A DNA stretch of 64,000 bases from RAM1 sp050247515 (GCA_050247515.1 JBFWUB010000007.1:140567-204566), one strand, 5' to 3'; positions 48,481-58,935 are shown, counted from the stretch's first letter. The notes: a model not told the origin generated them from the sequence alone. Numbers and translations are program-made.

Positions 48481-48965
48481 AGCAGTCGCTGCGCAAAACC
48501 CCGTCACCGTTGCACCTGGCGTACAAATACGACGGCGCCCCGGGCGACATCATCGCCAGCCACCTGACGCTGGCCTGCGAGGGCCCGGTGCTGACGCTCA
48601 CCATGGACCTGACGGCCAATTTCCGGGGCCGCGACCCCACGGGCGGCGCTTACCTGGATGCGCTGGCGCTCGCGCGGGATCACCACAAGCTGAAGTTTGT
48701 GCAGTGTCACGACAACCTGGTGCGCGCGCGGCTGATCCGTGCGTGGGACCAGGTGGCTCACCCGCAGCTGCGGCTGGCTCTGCTGATGGGCTCACGCGGC
48801 GCGAGCCTGTACGAGGTGGCGCCGCGCTCGCTGTTGATGGGCGGCGTGCAGCTTGATGTGCTGTCGGTGCTGGACGTGCAGGCGCTGGAATCGCGCGGCA
48901 GCAGGGGCTGGCGCCATTCGGGCTTTCATGCCTCGGGCTTCCAGCATTCGCAGGCGGGTTTGTAG
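48477..48965 (+). CDS. Hypothetical 162-residue protein
   Basis: Unrecognised cytoplasmic-looking protein, translationally coupled to the 72-residue gene. Features: LAYKYDGAPGDIIASHLTLA, an acidic-hydrophobic core LDALALARDHHKLKFVQCHD, and a His/Gly/Ser-rich C-terminus (WRHSGFHASGFQHSQAGL) that could bind metal but has no known motif. Codon use is like neighbouring genes, so it appears native. Nothing nearby indicates a role. Confidence 0.55.
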   Translation: MKQSLRKTPSPLHLAYKYDGAPGDIIASHLTLACEGPVLTLTMDLTANFRGRDPTGGAYLDALALARDHHKLKFVQCHDNLVRARLIRAWDQVAHPQLRLALLMGSRGASLYEVAPRSLLMGGVQLDVLSVLDVQALESRGSRGWRHSGFHASGFQHSQAGL

Positions 48966-49036
48966 GACGTGTCCCCCCGCCAGGGCGCGCGGGGCGCTGA
49001 CAGCCACGGCTGCGGGTGGCGCCTAGCATCGTGGCA

Positions 49037-49915
49037 ATGAAGCCGCTGAACATCTTCGCCGCCTGCTCACTGGCCGCACTGGTCCTTGCAACGAACGCGC
49101 TGGCGGCCACGCCGGCGCAGGCGCTGAAAGCGCGTTACACCGAATACGCTGCGCAACTGGCTGACAACGACTTCCAGCGCGCCATGCACATCGAGTCCGT
49201 GGCCGCGGGCAATTCGCTCAGCGGCGAGATCCACGCCGTGCTGGATCATCCCTTCACGCGCCTGAGCAGCGCGCTGCGCGAGCCTGATGCCTGGTGTGAC
49301 GTGCTGATCCTGCCGTTCAACACCAAGTTCTGCCGGGCCACCACCGTGGGTGGTCAGCCCGTGCTGGCCATGCGCATTGGTCGCAAGTTCGACCAGCCGC
49401 TCAAGGACGCCTATCCGCTGGACTTGCGCTGGCAACGCGTGGCGGCCGCCCCCGATTATTTTGAGACGCGCCTGACGGCTGCCGAAGGGCCGGTGGGCAC
49501 GCGCGATTACCGCGTGGTGGTGGCCGCCGTGCCGCTGGAGGGCGGACGCACCTTCATGCGGTTGAGCTATTCGTACAGCTACGGCACCATGGGCCGCCTG
49601 GCGCTGCAGGGCTACCTGGCCACGGCCGGTGCGGACAAGGTGGGGTTTTCGGTGAAGGGCCGCGATGCGAGCGGCGCGCCCGTGTACGTGGACGGCATGC
49701 GCGGCGTGGTGGAGCGAAACGCCATGCGCTACTACCTGGCCATTGACGCGTACCTGGCGTCGCTCACGGCGCCGCCGCGCGAGCAGTTGGACCGCCGCAT
49801 CCAGGCCTGGTTCAACGCCAGCGAGCGCCACGCCCGCCAGCTGCGCGAGATGGACAAGGCCACGTACGTGACCATGAAGCGCCAGGAATACGAGCGACAA
49901 CAAGCCGCGATGTAG
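49037..49915 (+). CDS. Exported protein of unknown function
   Basis: 292 residues. The signal peptide MKPLNIFAACSLAALVLATN, cleavage after NALA, supports ATG 49037; a GTG at 49016 would put seven residues before it. The mature protein starts with a helical segment (AQALKARYTEYAAQLADNDF), then beta-rich sequence with two Cys in WCDVLILPFNTKFCRAT, probably a disulphide, and a C-terminal helix-rich end (QAWFNASERHARQLREMDKA). A TAGCAT box 7 bp upstream implies a near-leaderless mRNA. Likely periplasmic; no family recognised. Confidence 0.75.
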   Translation: MKPLNIFAACSLAALVLATNALAATPAQALKARYTEYAAQLADNDFQRAMHIESVAAGNSLSGEIHAVLDHPFTRLSSALREPDAWCDVLILPFNTKFCRATTVGGQPVLAMRIGRKFDQPLKDAYPLDLRWQRVAAAPDYFETRLTAAEGPVGTRDYRVVVAAVPLEGGRTFMRLSYSYSYGTMGRLALQGYLATAGADKVGFSVKGRDASGAPVYVDGMRGVVERNAMRYYLAIDAYLASLTAPPREQLDRRIQAWFNASERHARQLREMDKATYVTMKRQEYERQQAAM

Positions 49916-49956
49916 ATGCCAGTGCCACCGCGGAACCGGCTCCGCCGGCCCGCTGG

Positions 49957-50000
49957 TGGCGCCCCCTTGAGGGGGGAGCGCCGCAGGCGCTTCGGGGGTG
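49957..50000. repeat. GC-rich hairpin repeat between convergent genes (bidirectional terminator)
   Basis: CCCCC-TTGA-GGGGG (49962-49975) is followed directly by GCGCC-GCA-GGCGC (49978-49990) and TTCGGGGGTGG. It lies between the 3' ends of the exported-protein gene and metK. From memory, this CCCCCTTGAGGGGG...GCGCCGCAGGCGC arrangement is a frequent intergenic element in comamonad genomes; I could not check that here. Confidence 0.6.
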
Positions 50001-50002
50001 GT

Positions 50003-51187
<1,185 letters not shown>

Positions 51188-51317
51188 TTGAATAAACTCC
51201 GTTGGTTGCAAGGCGCGTTGCCTGGCATGGAGCTTCGGCGAACGCTTTAGCAGCTTTTTTTAACGTCGCCCTGCAAGTAGTTCATAACTCGGCGACCCCC
51301 GGATTTTAACCAGACCC

Positions 51318-52154
51318 ATGCTGACCCTGTTTCGCGCGCTGTCGGTTTTGCCGCTGTGGGTGCTGCATGCGGCGGGCTGGGCGCTGGGCTGGGCGGCCTA
51401 CCTGGGCTCGCCCGTCTACCGGCGGCGGCTGCGCGACAACGCCGCGCAGGCCGGGGTGCCGCCGGGCGAACGGCGCGCCGCGGTGGGTGCCTCGGGCAAG
51501 CTGGTGGCCGAGCTGCCGCGCCTGTGGTTTGGCGCGCCCGTGCCCATTGGCTGGGACGGCGCGCAGTGGATAGAAGCAGCCCACGCCCAGGCGCGCGGCA
51601 TTGTGTTCCTGACGCCGCACCTGGGTTGCTTTGAAATCACCGCGCAGGGCTATGCGCAGCGCTATGGCGCCGCGCGCGGCCCCATCACCGTGCTGTACCG
51701 GCCCGCGCGCAAGGCCTGGCTGCGCGCGCTGGTGGACGGCGCGCGCAGCCGCCCGGGCCTGGTGACCGCGCCCACCACGCTGTCTGGCGTCAAGCAGATG
51801 CTGAAGGCCCTGAAAAAAGGCGAGGCCGTGGGCCTGCTGCCCGACCAGGTGCCGCCACTGGGGCTGGGCGTGTGGGCGCCGTTCTTTGGCCGCGATGCCT
51901 ACACCATGACGCTGTCGGCGCGGCTGGCGCAGCAGTCGGGTGCGCAGGTGCTGCTGGCCTGGGGCGAACGCCTGGGCTGGGGCCGGGGCTATCTGATCCA
52001 TGTGCGGCCGCTGGGCGCTGCACTGGCCGTTGAGCCGGCGGCGGCTGCCGCCCAGGTCAATGCCGCCATGCAGACGCTGGTGCGCGAATGCCCGCGCCAG
52101 TACCTGTGGGGCTATGCGCGCTACAAGGCGCCGCGCCAGGACGCCGCACCATGA
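51318..52154 (+). CDS. LpxL/HtrB-family lipid A-type acyltransferase (first of two)
   Basis: 278 residues. N-terminal membrane anchor (LSVLPLWVLHAAGWALGWAA), then the HxxxxE active-site motif in LTPHLGCFEITAQ near residue 97, and GLLPDQVPPLGLGVWAPFFG, typical of late lipid A acyltransferases. It transfers a secondary acyl chain to lipid A at the inner membrane. It overlaps the next acyltransferase gene by 4 bp; two consecutive LpxL-type genes next to metK is a common beta-proteobacterial arrangement. Confidence 0.93.
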   Translation: MLTLFRALSVLPLWVLHAAGWALGWAAYLGSPVYRRRLRDNAAQAGVPPGERRAAVGASGKLVAELPRLWFGAPVPIGWDGAQWIEAAHAQARGIVFLTPHLGCFEITAQGYAQRYGAARGPITVLYRPARKAWLRALVDGARSRPGLVTAPTTLSGVKQMLKALKKGEAVGLLPDQVPPLGLGVWAPFFGRDAYTMTLSARLAQQSGAQVLLAWGERLGWGRGYLIHVRPLGAALAVEPAAAAAQVNAAMQTLVRECPRQYLWGYARYKAPRQDAAP

Positions 52155-53017
52155 CCAGCCACCTGGGCGTGGCCTTCATGCGGCTGCTGGGCCGCCTGCC
52201 ATTGGGCTGGGTGAGGGCACTGGGCCGGGTGCTGGGCTGGGCCCTGTATGCGGTGGTGGTGCCGCGCCGGCGCGTGGTGCGTGCCAACCTGGCGCTGTGT
52301 TTCCCGCAGTGGAGCGAGGCGCAACGCCGCGCGCTGGTGCCGCGGGTGTTCGTGCATTTTGCGCAGGCCTGGCTGGACCGGGGCTGGCTGTGGCATGGCA
52401 GCGCGGATGTGACGCGGCAGCGGCTGGTGCTCACGGGCGCGGTGGACGCGTTGGACGGCAATGCGCCCACGGTGATTTTTGCGCCGCATTTCGTGGGGCT
52501 GGACGCCGGCTGGACGGCACTGACGCAGCAGCTGCCGCGCGCCTTCACCACCATCTATACCGACCAGGCCGACAAGGTGGTGGACGCGTGGATTCACGCC
52601 GGGCGCAGCCGCTACGGCAGCGCCCGGCTGTTTGGCCGGGCCGACGGTGTGCGCACCATCGTGGCGGCGCTGCGCGCGGGCGAGCCGCTGTACCTGCTGC
52701 CCGACATGAACTTCGGGCCCGAGGAATCCATATTTGTGCCGTTTTACGGTGTGCAGGCCGCCACTGTGCCGTCCTTGTCGCGCTTTGCGCGGCTGGCCCG
52801 CGCGAAAGTGGTGCCTGTCGTGACGCGCATGACCCCAGGTGGCTATGAAGTGCAGGTGATGCCGGCCTGGACTGACTTCCCCGGCGACGACATGGCGGCC
52901 GACACAGCCCTCATGAACCTGAGGCTGCAGGGCTTTATCGATGCGATGCCGGCCCAGTACTACTGGGTGCACAAGCGCTTCAAGACCCGCCCGCCGGGCG
53001 AGGCCGAGGTCTACTGA
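52151..53017 (+). CDS. LpxL/LpxM-family lipid A-type acyltransferase (second of two)
   Basis: 288 residues. HxxxxD active site in IFAPHFVGLDAGW near residue 118, followed by YLLPDMNFGPEESIFVPFYG and YYWVHKRFKTRPPGE at the C-terminus, all family motifs. Start ATG 52151 overlaps the previous stop. The acyl specificity (lauroyl or myristoyl) cannot be read from the sequence. It ends 7 bp into the convergent hydrolase gene. Confidence 0.94.
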   Translation: MTSHLGVAFMRLLGRLPLGWVRALGRVLGWALYAVVVPRRRVVRANLALCFPQWSEAQRRALVPRVFVHFAQAWLDRGWLWHGSADVTRQRLVLTGAVDALDGNAPTVIFAPHFVGLDAGWTALTQQLPRAFTTIYTDQADKVVDAWIHAGRSRYGSARLFGRADGVRTIVAALRAGEPLYLLPDMNFGPEESIFVPFYGVQAATVPSLSRFARLARAKVVPVVTRMTPGGYEVQVMPAWTDFPGDDMAADTALMNLRLQGFIDAMPAQYYWVHKRFKTRPPGEAEVY

Positions 53018-53922
53018 ACTTTCAGAAAATCGCCCAGGTACCCCGCCACGAGCTGCGGCTGCTCGTGAATGATCCAGTGCGAGGCGCCCTCGACCCGGTG
53101 CAGCGTCAGCCGCGGGATGTACGCGTCCAGCCCGTCGATCAGCTCGGGCGGCAAGGCCACGTCGTCCATGCCCCACACCACCAGCGTGGGCACGCTGACC
53201 GTGAGCATGCTGTGCGGCAGCTCGACCGCGGCCGCGCCCGGGTCTTCGGGCCGCGGCGGGCGCAGCGGGGATGCGCGGTAATAGTTGCAGCCGCCGGTCA
53301 GGCCCGCGTTCCACACGGCGCGGTACTGGTCCTTGACGGTGTCGCTCAGCCAGGCGGGTGGGTTGGTGCCGTCCTTGGCCTTGCTGAAAAACGGCCACAT
53401 CCGCGCATGGTCGTTGGCCGCCAGCAGCGCTTCGGCGTCGGGGCGGATCAGGAAGTTCATGTAGGCGCTGGCAGCCTGCTGCTTCGGGTTGGTCTTGAGC
53501 TCGCGCAGGAAGGTGCCGGGGTGGGGCGAATTGACGATGGCCAGGCGCCGGATCAGCTGGGGCTGCTGGTTGGCCAGGTTCCAGGCCACCGCGCCGCCCC
53601 AGTCGTGGGCCACCAGGCATTCAATGGGCCCGCCGGGCGATTCGCTGGCGATCAGCGCCGCGATGTCCTGCACCAGGTGCTTGGGGCGGTAGGCACTCAC
53701 ATCCACCGGGGCGCTGGATTGCTCGAACCCGCGCAGGTTGGGCGCCACGCAGCGCCAGCCGCCGTTTTCTGCCTTCGAGAAATGTTCCAGCAGTTCGTCC
53801 CAGACAAAAGCTGCTTCGGGAAAGCCGTGCAGGAACACCAGCACCGGCCGCCCCCGCTCGCCCGCCGCGCGGCAGCTCAGGGTGATGCCGTGGGGCAGGG
53901 GCAGCTGGAACTGTTCAATCAT
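53011..53922 (-). CDS. Alpha/beta hydrolase, epoxide hydrolase-like
   Basis: 303 residues. Oxyanion-hole motif VFLHGFPEAAFVWDE, nucleophile elbow LVAHDWGGAVAW with Asp, a cap domain with Tyr residues, the acid in VVWGMDDVALPPELI, and His in VEGASHWIIHEQP. Asp rather than Ser as nucleophile fits epoxide hydrolase/haloalkane dehalogenase-type enzymes. Start ATG 53922 gives an 8-bp overlap with engB upstream. Substrate unknown. Confidence 0.92.
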   Translation of the reverse strand: MIEQFQLPLPHGITLSCRAAGERGRPVLVFLHGFPEAAFVWDELLEHFSKAENGGWRCVAPNLRGFEQSSAPVDVSAYRPKHLVQDIAALIASESPGGPIECLVAHDWGGAVAWNLANQQPQLIRRLAIVNSPHPGTFLRELKTNPKQQAASAYMNFLIRPDAEALLAANDHARMWPFFSKAKDGTNPPAWLSDTVKDQYRAVWNAGLTGGCNYYRASPLRPPRPEDPGAAAVELPHSMLTVSVPTLVVWGMDDVALPPELIDGLDAYIPRLTLHRVEGASHWIIHEQPQLVAGYLGDFLKVQ

Positions 53923-54625
53923 TCGTTGGTGCGGCGGCGGCTTGTGGGGGATGGGCCCAGTCAAACAGCAGCTGGGCCACTTCGTCGACGCCCTGTTTCT
54001 TGAGCGCGGAGAACAGTTTCACCTCGCCGCCGCCGGCCTGCAGTCGCGCAATGGACAGCGCCTTGCTGCCTTCGGCGCGGTTGAGCTTGTCGGCCTTGGT
54101 CAGCAACACAAGGAATTTCAGGCCTTCTTCCACCCGGGGGCGGATAACTTCGAGCAGGATTTCGTCCAGCTCGGTCATGCCGTGGCGCGGGTCGCACAGC
54201 AGCACGATGCCGCGCAGGTTCTCGCGCGTGACCAGGTAATTGGCCATGACCTGCTGCCAGCGCAGCTTGTCCTGCTTGGGCACGGCCGCATAGCCATAGC
54301 CGGGCAGGTCGGCCAGCACGGCATCGGTCACGCCCTGCTTGCCCAGGGTGAACAGGTTGATGCTCTGGGTGCGCCCCGGCGTCTTGGACGCAAAGGCCAG
54401 GCGCTTTTGCTGTGTCAGGGTGTTGATGCAGGTGGATTTGCCGGCGTTGGAGCGGCCGACAAAGGCGATCTCGGGCACGGTCAGCGGCGGCAGGAATTCG
54501 AGTTTGGGCGCCGTGGTGAGGAATCTGGCCGTGTGCATCCAGCCCATGGCAGTGGTGGCGGAAACAGCGGCCGTGGATGGCGGGGCGGGCGTCTTGGCGG
54601 GTGGGTGCCCGGCGGGTTTGGTCAT
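53915..54625 (-). CDS. engB: EngB (YihA/YsxC), ribosome-biogenesis GTPase
   Basis: 236 residues. G1 AFVGRSNAGKST near residue 57, G2 in SKTPGRTQSINLF, G3 VLADLPGYGYA, G4 VLLTKADKLNR. All GTPase motifs are intact. It is needed for 50S assembly. ATG 54625 is used; the open frame runs further upstream but into the divergent cytochrome promoter. The Ala/Pro-rich first 30 residues are typical of beta-proteobacterial copies. It overlaps the hydrolase gene by 8 bp. Confidence 0.96.
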   Translation of the reverse strand: MTKPAGHPPAKTPAPPSTAAVSATTAMGWMHTARFLTTAPKLEFLPPLTVPEIAFVGRSNAGKSTCINTLTQQKRLAFASKTPGRTQSINLFTLGKQGVTDAVLADLPGYGYAAVPKQDKLRWQQVMANYLVTRENLRGIVLLCDPRHGMTELDEILLEVIRPRVEEGLKFLVLLTKADKLNRAEGSKALSIARLQAGGGEVKLFSALKKQGVDEVAQLLFDWAHPPQAAAAPTND

Positions 54626-54705
54626 GGGATAGCCTGGTATTGCGGGGAAACCCGAGGCGTCATTGTAGAATCGCAGGGTTTTGCGCCAATAAACACACCC
54701 CCGAT

Positions 54706-55395
54706 ATGAAGTTGCTAGCCTCCTTGCTGACCGCTGCCGTGCTGGTGGCCCCCGTCTTTTCCGCCTCTGCCCAGGCGCCTGCCGCGGCGGGCGCACCTGC
54801 GGCGGCTGCGGCCCCGGCTGCTGCCGCACCTGCGGCCCCGGCCCCCAAGGCAGCCAAGCCCGATCTGGTCCAGGGCGAGGCCAAGTACACCGCGGTGTGT
54901 GCGGCCTGCCACGGTGCAGACGGCAATTCCGGCGCGCCCGCCAACCCCAAGCTGGCGCAGCAGCACCCCGAATACCTGGTCAAGCAGCTGCAGGAATTCA
55001 AGTCAGGCAAGCGCGCCAACGCCATCATGCAGGGCTTTGCCGCCACGCTGAGCGACGCCGACATGAAGAACATTTCCTACTGGGTGGCCTCCAAGAAGAC
55101 CAAGCCCGGCTTCGCCAAGGACAAGGAACTTGTCGCCCTGGGCGAGCGCATCTACCGCGGCGGCATCGCTGACCGCCAGATCGCCGCCTGCGCCGGCTGC
55201 CACAGCCCCAACGGCGCCGGCATCCCTGCGCAGTATCCGCGCCTGGGCGGCCAGCATGCCGAATACACCGACGCGCAGCTCAAGGCCTTCCGTGAAGGCG
55301 CCCGCAAGAACAGCGTGCAGATGACCCAGGTGGCCGCCAAGCTGAACGACCGCGAGATCAAGGCCGTGTCCGATTACATCGCCGGCCTGCGCTGA
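54706..55395 (+). CDS. Cytochrome c4-type dihaem cytochrome c
   Basis: 229 residues. Signal peptide KLLASLLTAAVLVAPVFSAS, then an Ala/Pro-rich spacer (about 25-45), then two cytochrome c domains with CAACHG near residue 67 and CAGCHSPNG near 162. Each haem has a downstream Met ligand region (IMQGFAATLSD; SVQMTQVAAKLND). c4 cytochromes carry electrons in the periplasm to terminal oxidases. Directly upstream of the ResB/CcsA haem-attachment genes that would mature it; separate terminator at 55441. Confidence 0.95.
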   Translation: MKLLASLLTAAVLVAPVFSASAQAPAAAGAPAAAAAPAAAAPAAPAPKAAKPDLVQGEAKYTAVCAACHGADGNSGAPANPKLAQQHPEYLVKQLQEFKSGKRANAIMQGFAATLSDADMKNISYWVASKKTKPGFAKDKELVALGERIYRGGIADRQIAACAGCHSPNGAGIPAQYPRLGGQHAEYTDAQLKAFREGARKNSVQMTQVAAKLNDREIKAVSDYIAGLR

Positions 55396-55440
55396 TTCGC
55401 GGCTTGATGTTGAACTAACCGCCAACAACCAAACCAAACA

Positions 55441-55474
55441 AGGCGGGCGCCTCTCTCGAGGGCCCGCCTTTTTT
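55441..55474 (+). terminator. Intrinsic terminator after cytochrome c4
   Basis: AGGCGGGC (55441-55448) pairs with GCCCGCCT (55462-55469), a perfect 8-bp GC-rich stem with a 13-nt loop, followed by TTTTT and G. Classic Rho-independent terminator between the cytochrome gene and resB. Confidence 0.92.
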
Positions 55475-55498
55475 GTTCCCCAGCACATACGAGACAAG

Positions 55499-57625
55499 AT
55501 GTCAGCATCCACCCACGGGCTTCAGGTCAGGACCGGTTCGCAGGCCATGCGCTCGGCCGTGGAGCTGCTGTCGTCGATGCGGTTCTCGATCTCGCTGCTG
55601 ACCATCATCTGCATCGCATCGATCATCGGCACTGTCCTCAAGCAGCACGAGCCCGCCGTCAACTACGCCAATCAGTTCGGGCCGTTCTGGGCCGAGCTTT
55701 TTCTCGCGGTCAAGCTCAATGCCGTGTACAGCGCCTGGTGGTTCCTGCTGATCCTGGCGTTCCTGGTGGTCAGCACGTCGCTGTGCATTGCGCGCAACAC
55801 GCCCAAGATCATCGCGGACCTGAAGACCCACAAGGAAAACATCCGCGAACAGAGCCTGAAGGCCTTTCACCACCGCGCGGGCGCCGGGCTGGACGAGACG
55901 CCGCAGGCCGCGGCCGACCGCATTGGCCGCACCCTGGCCAGCGGCGGCTGGAAGGTGAAGCTGCAGCAGCGCAGCACGCCCCAGGGCGAGGGCTGGATGG
56001 TGGCGGCCAAGGCCGGGGCGGCCAACAAGATCGGCTACATCGCCGCGCACAGCGCCATCGTGCTGGTATGCGTGGGCGGCCTGCTGGACGGCGACCTGAT
56101 CGTGCGCGCTCAGATGCTGTTCAATGGCAAGACGCCCTACAACGGCGGTGGCCTGATTGCCGACGTCAAGCCCGAGCACCGCCTGTCCGAGCGCAACCCC
56201 ACCTTTCGCGGCAACCTGCTGGTGGCCGAGGGCACGCAGTCGGCCACGGCCATCCTGAACCAGTCCGACGGCATCCTGCTGCAGGAGCTGCCGTTTGCCA
56301 TCGAGCTCAGGAAGTTCATCGTCGAGCATTACTCCACCGGCATGCCCAAGCTGTTCGCCAGCGAGATCGTGATCCACGACAAGGAAACCGGCGAGAAGAT
56401 TCCGGCGCGGGTCGAAGTGAACCACCCGGCGCGCCACCGCGGCATCGAGATCTACCAGTCCAGCTTCGACGACGGCGGCTCGGCCGTGACGCTGAAGTCC
56501 GTGCCGATGAACGGCGCGAGCAAGGCCTTTGAAATCCAGGGCACCATCGGCGGCTCCTCACAGCTCACGCGCGGGCAGGGCGCGGGCGCCGACAAGATGA
56601 CGCTGGAATACACGGCGCTGCGCATCATCAACGTCGAGAATTTTTCCGGCAACGGTGCGCAAGGGGTGGATGTGCGCAAGGTGGACCTGCGCGAGTCCAT
56701 CGACTCGCGCCTGGGGGCGGCCAACAAGACCGTGACAAAGAAGGAACTGCGCAACGTCGGCCCCAGCATTACCTACAAGCTGCGCGACGCCGCCGGCCAG
56801 GCCCATGAATTCCACAACTACATGCTGCCGGTGGACATGGGCGACGGCGCCCCGGTATTCCTGCTGGGCATGCGCGCGACGCCGACGGAGTCGTTCCGCT
56901 ACCTGCGCGTGCCGGCGGACGACCAGGGCGAGATGACGGGCTTCATCCAGCTCGGCGCGGCCCTGGCCGACCCGGCGCTGCGCGAGCAGGCGGTGCGCCG
57001 CTATGCCGCGCGCGCGACCGACCCCGCGCGGCCTGAGCTGGCCAGCCAGCTTGCAGCGTCTGCGTCGCGCGCGGTGGCGCTGTTTGCCGGCGCCGAGCCG
57101 GGCCGCGACGGCAAGACCACCGGTGGCCTGCAGGCGATTTCCGATTTCATGGAGGCCAATGTGCCCGAGGCCGAGCGCGCGCGCGCCGGCGAGGTGCTGA
57201 TCCGCATCCTGAACGGCGTGCTGTTCGAGCTGGCGCAGATGTCGCGCGAGCGTGCCGGCCAGAAGCCGCTGGAACCGAGCGAGAAGACCCAGGCCTTCAT
57301 GACCCAGGCCGTGCTGGCCCTGTCGGACCTGCCGCTGTACCCGGCACCCATGGCTTTTCAGCTCAAGGACTTCACCCAGGTGCAGGCCAGCGTGTTCCAG
57401 GTGGCGCGTGCCCCTGGGCGCAACATTGTTTACCTGGGCTGTGCCTTGCTGATTCTTGGGGTTTTTGCGATGCTGTATGTGCGCGAGCGTCGGTTGTGGG
57501 TGTGGCTGGCGCCGCAGGGCGCGGGCACCCAGGCCACCATGGCCCTGTCCAGCAACCGCCAGACGATGGACACCGACCGTGAATTCGACATGCTCAAGAC
57601 CAAATTGATTGGGGTACAAGCTTGA
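55499..57625 (+). CDS. resB: ResB (Ccs1), cytochrome c haem-attachment protein
   Basis: 708 residues. System II haem ligase component. N-terminal membrane helices SMRFSISLLTIICIASIIGT and VYSAWWFLLILAFLVVSTSL, a third near 180 (IGYIAAHSAIVLVCVGGLLD) and a fourth at the C-terminus (NIVYLGCALLILGVFAMLYV), enclosing a large periplasmic domain with PARVEVNHPARHRGIEIYQS. It works with CcsA to deliver haem to CxxCH apocytochromes. Longer than most ResB but similar to beta-proteobacterial members. Confidence 0.95.
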   Translation: MSASTHGLQVRTGSQAMRSAVELLSSMRFSISLLTIICIASIIGTVLKQHEPAVNYANQFGPFWAELFLAVKLNAVYSAWWFLLILAFLVVSTSLCIARNTPKIIADLKTHKENIREQSLKAFHHRAGAGLDETPQAAADRIGRTLASGGWKVKLQQRSTPQGEGWMVAAKAGAANKIGYIAAHSAIVLVCVGGLLDGDLIVRAQMLFNGKTPYNGGGLIADVKPEHRLSERNPTFRGNLLVAEGTQSATAILNQSDGILLQELPFAIELRKFIVEHYSTGMPKLFASEIVIHDKETGEKIPARVEVNHPARHRGIEIYQSSFDDGGSAVTLKSVPMNGASKAFEIQGTIGGSSQLTRGQGAGADKMTLEYTALRIINVENFSGNGAQGVDVRKVDLRESIDSRLGAANKTVTKKELRNVGPSITYKLRDAAGQAHEFHNYMLPVDMGDGAPVFLLGMRATPTESFRYLRVPADDQGEMTGFIQLGAALADPALREQAVRRYAARATDPARPELASQLAASASRAVALFAGAEPGRDGKTTGGLQAISDFMEANVPEAERARAGEVLIRILNGVLFELAQMSRERAGQKPLEPSEKTQAFMTQAVLALSDLPLYPAPMAFQLKDFTQVQASVFQVARAPGRNIVYLGCALLILGVFAMLYVRERRLWVWLAPQGAGTQATMALSSNRQTMDTDREFDMLKTKLIGVQA

Positions 57626-58935
57626 ACACCGCCACCATCACACTGAATGAAAGCTTCATGTCCCGGCGCAGTGCGCTGGACTGGATTTTTGCCGCGCTGG
57701 TCGTGGCCGGCGGCCTGTTCGCCTTCACGCGCTATGCGGCCTACATGGACGTGTATGAAAAGGCCATCCTGATCGGCACCATTCCGTCGGCCATCTGGCT
57801 GGGCTGGTTCTGGCGGCCGCTGCGGGTGCTGATGATGGGCGTGGCGGCGTTCTCTCTGCTGGCCATCTGGGCCTACCAGGGCAGCCTGGCGCGGGCCGAG
57901 CAGGTGTTCTGGCTCAAGTATTTCCTGTCCAGCCAGTCGGCCATCCTGTGGATGAGCGTGCTGTTTTTCATGAGCACGCTGTTCTACTGGATCGGCATGT
58001 TCGCGCGCGGCCAGGCCGCCACCATGGAGCAGCTGGGCTCGCGCCTGGCCTGGGCGGCCGTGACCATGGCGCTGATCGGCACCATGGTGCGCTGGTACGA
58101 AAGCTATCTGATCGGCGCCGACGTGGGCCACATCCCGGTGAGCAACCTCTACGAAGTGTTCGTGATGTTCTGCTGGATGACGGCGGCGTTCTACCTGTAC
58201 TTCGAGGACCAGTACCGCACGCGCGCCATGGGCGCGTTCGTGATGCTGGTGGTGAGCGCGGCAGTGGGCTTTCTGCTCTGGTACACCGTGGTGCGTGAAG
58301 CACACGAGATCCAGCCGTTGGTGCCGGCCCTCAAGAGCTGGTGGATGAAGCTGCATGTGCCCGCCAACTTCATCGGCTACGGCACCTTTGCGCTGTCGGC
58401 CATGGTGGCGTTTGCCTACCTGGTCAAGCAGCAGGCAACCGAGACGCGCTGGTACAAGCTGGCGCCGCTGTGGCTGCTGGGCGTGGTGCTGTGCTTTGAG
58501 CCCATTGTGTTCCGCCAGAAGGTGGACGGCGGCAGCAGCTACTGGATCGTCTATTTCGGCGTCTCGGCGCTGATCGTGGCGGGCATTCTGGCGGCGCGCC
58601 GGCGCATCGGTGAGCGGCTGCCCTCGTTCGAGGTGCTGGACGACGTGATGTACAAGTCCATCGCGGTCGGCTTTGCGTTCTTCACCATTGCCACGGTGCT
58701 GGGTGCCTTGTGGGCCGCCGAGGCCTGGGGCGGCTACTGGAGCTGGGACCCCAAGGAAACCTGGGCGCTGATTGTCTGGCTCAATTACGCCGCCTGGCTG
58801 CATATGCGCCTGATGAAGGGCCTGCGCGGCACCGTGTCGGCCTGGTGGGCGCTGGTGGGCCTGGCGGTGACGACTTTCGCCTTCCTGGGCGTGAACATGT
58901 TCCTGTCGGGCTTGCACAGTTACGGCACGCTGTAA
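57622..58935 (+). CDS. ccsA: CcsA/CcsB, System II cytochrome c biogenesis protein
   Basis: 437 residues, about eight membrane helices. The haem-binding tryptophan-rich signature WGGYWSWDPKETWALIVWL lies near 370, flanked by His ligands. Translation probably begins at TTG 57622 (TTGA overlaps the resB stop, with GGGG 8 nt upstream); ATG 57658 is the alternative and would remove 12 polar residues. It exports haem and with ResB attaches it to c-type cytochromes such as the c4 next door. Confidence 0.94.
   Translation: MNTATITLNESFMSRRSALDWIFAALVVAGGLFAFTRYAAYMDVYEKAILIGTIPSAIWLGWFWRPLRVLMMGVAAFSLLAIWAYQGSLARAEQVFWLKYFLSSQSAILWMSVLFFMSTLFYWIGMFARGQAATMEQLGSRLAWAAVTMALIGTMVRWYESYLIGADVGHIPVSNLYEVFVMFCWMTAAFYLYFEDQYRTRAMGAFVMLVVSAAVGFLLWYTVVREAHEIQPLVPALKSWWMKLHVPANFIGYGTFALSAMVAFAYLVKQQATETRWYKLAPLWLLGVVLCFEPIVFRQKVDGGSSYWIVYFGVSALIVAGILAARRRIGERLPSFEVLDDVMYKSIAVGFAFFTIATVLGALWAAEAWGGYWSWDPKETWALIVWLNYAAWLHMRLMKGLRGTVSAWWALVGLAVTTFAFLGVNMFLSGLHSYGTL

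Noticed and set aside
51188..51317. SAM or SAH riboswitch before metK
   Set aside because: The leader lacks the GAGGAGCG core of the SAH element and no SAM-class stem pattern could be laid out by eye; a covariance-model scan would settle it.
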